Assembly (NCBI GenBank): GCA_937915375.1
Contig: CALDMO010000018.1
Span: forward strand, 1-64,000
DNA: 64,000 nt
Source of the DNA: an uncultured Marvinbryantia sp.
GTDB taxonomy: Bacteria > Bacillota > Clostridia > Lachnospirales > Lachnospiraceae
Direction: 5' to 3'
How positions within the stretch are numbered: the first letter of the stretch is position 1; each line of letters opens with the position of its first letter. Of the stretch, positions 61,880 through 64,000 are shown one piece after another. The notes under the pieces are model-generated. The model saw only the letters and a program-made list of their open reading frames with translations. It was not told where the DNA came from and ran no database searches. The position numbers were made by a program, and so were the translations under genes.

Positions 61880-61902
61880 CATAAAATAAGGAGAAATTTA
61901 AC

Positions 61903-63102
61903 GTGAGGACGCTGATTTTGAATAAATTTCTGCACCGAAACGGCGGAAGTGAGACGTATATATTCAAATTGGGTGAGGCACTGGAGCAGCATGGACACGA
62001 GGTTCAGTACTTCGGTATGGAACACGAAGGCCGCTGCGTGGGCAACCGGGTCAATGCTTATACATCTGATATGGACTTCCACGGCGGCAGCAAACTGAGC
62101 AAGCTGACCTATCCAATCAAAACTATCTACAGCAAGGAAGCAAGAGTGCAGCTGCGGAAAGTTCTGGACGACTTCAAGCCGGATGTCTGTCACCTGAACA
62201 ACTTCAACTACCAGCTGACACCTTCCATCATTCTGGAAATCGTGAAGTGGCGCAAGGAGACCGGAAGAGATTGTAAGATCATCTTCACGGCACATGACTA
62301 CCAGCTGGTCTGCCCGAACCACATGCTGAACAATCCGAACACCCACCAGAACTGTGAGAAGTGCCTCGGCGGCCATTTCGTGAACTGCATGAAAGGCAAG
62401 TGCATCCACGGCTCCACGGCGAAATCTGCTATCGGTATGATGGAGGCTGAGTTCTGGAAGTGGAAGGGTACCTACAAGTACATTGACACCATGATCTGCT
62501 GCTCGGAGTTCATGAAGAGCAAAATGGACAGCAATCCGCTGTTTGCAACGAAGACCGTGGCAATGCACAACTTCATCGATAAGGTGGAGTGGAAAGAGAC
62601 TCCGAAGAAGGATTACGTCCTCTACTTCGGCCGCTTCTCTGAAGAAAAGGGCATTGGCACACTCATCAAGGTCTGTAAAGAACTGCCGGATGTACAGTTC
62701 ATCTTCGCCGGTACTGGCCCGCTGGAAGAGACAGTAAATGGTATTAAGAACATCAAGAACGTTGGCTTCCAGAAAGGCGAGGCACTGGAAAAGCTCATCC
62801 GTGAGGCACGGTTCTCCATTTATCCTTCTGAGTGGTATGAGAACTGCCCGTTCTCCGTGATGGAATCCCAGATGTATGGCACACCGGTACTGGGAGCAGA
62901 CATTGGTGGTATCCCAGAGTTGATTCAGGTCGGCAAGACCGGCGAGCTGTTTGAAAGCGGTAATGCCGAAGATTTGAAGAAGAAGATCGAGAAGCTCTGG
63001 GGTGATAAGAAGCTGTGTGCGGAGTACAGTGCGAACTGTAAGGACATCAGCTTCGATACCATCGATGAGTATTACGAGAAAATTATGAAGGTTTATAGAT
63101 AA
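61903..63102 (+). CDS. GT4-family glycosyltransferase with distinct codon use
   Basis: A 399-residue GT-B enzyme. The N-terminus is RTLILNKFLHRNGGSETYIFKLGEALEQHGHEV; the middle contains DVCHLNNFNYQLTPSIILEIVK and IIFTAHDYQLVCPNHML (near 125), and a cysteine-rich stretch NCEKCLGGHFVNCMKGKC (near 149-166) typical of a subgroup. The sugar-nucleotide site is YVLYFGRFSEEKGIGTLIKV near 240, with the E-x7-E motif in YPSEWYENCPFSVMESQMYG near 307. It starts at GTG 61903, nine bases after AAGGAG. Codons end in C far more often than in the preceding genes, a sign of separate origin. Confidence 0.88.
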   Translation: MRTLILNKFLHRNGGSETYIFKLGEALEQHGHEVQYFGMEHEGRCVGNRVNAYTSDMDFHGGSKLSKLTYPIKTIYSKEARVQLRKVLDDFKPDVCHLNNFNYQLTPSIILEIVKWRKETGRDCKIIFTAHDYQLVCPNHMLNNPNTHQNCEKCLGGHFVNCMKGKCIHGSTAKSAIGMMEAEFWKWKGTYKYIDTMICCSEFMKSKMDSNPLFATKTVAMHNFIDKVEWKETPKKDYVLYFGRFSEEKGIGTLIKVCKELPDVQFIFAGTGPLEETVNGIKNIKNVGFQKGEALEKLIREARFSIYPSEWYENCPFSVMESQMYGTPVLGADIGGIPELIQVGKTGELFESGNAEDLKKKIEKLWGDKKLCAEYSANCKDISFDTIDEYYEKIMKVYR

Positions 63103-63127
63103 AAAGAGAGATAGAGGTATTAGAAAA

Positions 63128-64000
63128 ATGGCTAACAATAACGAAAAAAAACTGAATGGTACTGTCATCGTCACTTATCGCTGCAACGCACGTTGCTCTA
63201 TGTGCAACCGTTATAAGGCACCTTCCAAGCCGGAAGAGGAAATCAGCATCGAAACCATCAAGAAGCTGCCGAAGATGTACTTCACTAACATCACCGGTGG
63301 AGAGCCGTTCATCCGTACCGACCTGAAGGATATCGTGCGTGAACTGTACAAGAAGTCCGACCGTATCGTTATTTCTACAAATGGTTTCTTCACGGATCGT
63401 ATCGTTGACCTGTGCAAGGAGTTCCCACAGATCGGTATTCGTATCTCTATCGAGGGTCTGGAGCAGACCAACAACGAGATCCGCGGCCTGCAGAACGGCT
63501 ACCAGCGTGGTTATGGCACACTGAAGAAGTTGCGTGAAATGGGCATGAAAGATGTCGGATTTGGTATGACCGTTCAGGATAAAAATGCTCCTGACCTGGT
63601 TCCTCTTTACAAGATCTCCGATGAGATGGGCATGGAGTTTGCAACTGCTTCTCTGCACAACAGCTTCTATTTCGTTGAGGCAAAGAACATCATCCATGAC
63701 CGTCCTATGGTCGCAAAGAACTTTGAGAATCTGGTCAACGAACTGCTCCGTAGCAATAGCCCGAAGAAGTGGTTCCGTGCATACTTTAACCACGGTTTGA
63801 TCAACTATATCTACGGCCAGAAGCGTCTGCTACCTTGCGATATGAGCTTCGATACCTTCTTCATCGATCCGTATGGCGATGTTATGCCTTGTAATGGCAC
63901 CAAGGATAAAGAGGTCATGGGCAACCTGAACAATCAGACCTGGGATGAGCTGTGGAACAGCCCTGAAGCAGAGAAGGTTCGTGCAAAGGTTCGCTGCTGT
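63128..64000 (+). CDS. Radical SAM/SPASM protein of the polysaccharide locus, 3' end outside the window
   Basis: An open frame of 291 codons running off the window. The radical SAM motif is VTYRCNARCSMCNRYK near 16-27 (CxxxCxxC), followed by the GGE motif in NITGGEPFIRTDL near 55 and STNGFF near 82. The C-terminal part has LPCDMSFDTFFIDPYGDVMPCNGTKDKEVMGNLNNQTWDELWNSPEAEKV, the SPASM-type cysteine pattern for extra Fe-S clusters. Related genes occur in polysaccharide clusters of gut Clostridia, where their reaction is not established. Start at ATG 63128; GAGG lies 11 bases upstream. Codon use matches the preceding GT4 gene, 25 bases away. Confidence 0.88.
   Translation, partial: MANNNEKKLNGTVIVTYRCNARCSMCNRYKAPSKPEEEISIETIKKLPKMYFTNITGGEPFIRTDLKDIVRELYKKSDRIVISTNGFFTDRIVDLCKEFPQIGIRISIEGLEQTNNEIRGLQNGYQRGYGTLKKLREMGMKDVGFGMTVQDKNAPDLVPLYKISDEMGMEFATASLHNSFYFVEAKNIIHDRPMVAKNFENLVNELLRSNSPKKWFRAYFNHGLINYIYGQKRLLPCDMSFDTFFIDPYGDVMPCNGTKDKEVMGNLNNQTWDELWNSPEAEKVRAKVRCC

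Noticed and set aside
61852..63174. A 440-codon open frame on the minus strand opposite the GT4 gene
   Set aside because: It is a shadow of a C-ending codon bias on the plus strand. It lacks any family motif, while the plus-strand frame has complete GT4 motifs.
63083..63793. A 236-codon minus-strand open frame opposite the radical SAM gene
   Set aside because: Same effect. The plus strand has CxxxCxxC and SPASM motifs in one frame without stops.
1..64000. CRISPR arrays, rRNA, intact insertion sequences, prophage genes
   Set aside because: I saw no regularly spaced repeats, no rRNA segments and no transposase, integrase or phage structural motifs in any plausible frame.

Overview
The window is a 64 kb stretch of a spore-forming, anaerobic Firmicute of the class Clostridia. 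The gene content fits Lachnospiraceae, but I would not name a genus. The supporting evidence is a PolC-type replicase, a T-box riboswitch, a SpoVAF/GerA-type germination gene and a small acid-soluble spore protein gene, an anaerobic ribonucleotide reductase activase (NrdG), a LytR-CpsA-Psr/BY-kinase exopolysaccharide locus, strong AAGGAGG-type ribosome sites, and almost uniform transcription on the plus strand. There is no rRNA, CRISPR array or intact insertion sequence.

Layout. 1-1.8 kb: the 3' part of a tRNA-Leu(UAA), a decayed AraC-type regulator and a DUF1349 gene. 1.8-26.4 kb: housekeeping metabolism, mostly co-oriented and tightly packed. This covers ilvE, ispG, polC, an alanine-type aminotransferase, a yqeG phosphatase, aroK, an Xaa-Pro peptidase, efp, glmM, an ABC exporter, two more aminotransferases (one hisC-like), a DUF368 lipid-carrier transporter, a methyltransferase, hslO, NAD synthetase, degV, spoVAF and a small lipoprotein. 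26.5-35.1 kb: a carbohydrate island made of a divergent AraC regulator, a solute-binding protein, two permeases, a GH127-like enzyme and an FGGY kinase. 35.1-44.5 kb: a eukaryotic-type hisA, the ribosome hibernation factor, secA, prfB with a programmed +1 frameshift, an ACT-domain regulator, homoserine dehydrogenase and tex. 44.5-47.8 kb: a tryptophan T-box (specifier UGG) driving a TrpXYZ-type ABC importer. 47.9-52.4 kb: nrdG, dut, a YARHG protein, a TIGR01906 membrane protein, a spore-protein gene overlapping holA. 52.9-64 kb: an exopolysaccharide locus that runs off the end of the window.

The exopolysaccharide locus is the most unusual part. It starts with a canonical regulatory module: PHP-type phosphotyrosine phosphatase, chain-length protein, tyrosine kinase and LCP ligase. 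An unrecognised secreted protein and a separate LytR_C-domain protein follow. Next come a doubly deleted, truncated copy of the priming sugar transferase, an intact copy, and a GT4 glycosyltransferase. A short degraded stretch then carries a glycosyltransferase stump and related inverted repeats. Last are a GT4 gene and a radical SAM/SPASM gene with clearly different, C-ending codon use. This looks like a modular, recombining polysaccharide cassette.

All functional calls come from reading the translations and recognising family motifs. No database search was run. Promoter and hairpin calls were made by eye.
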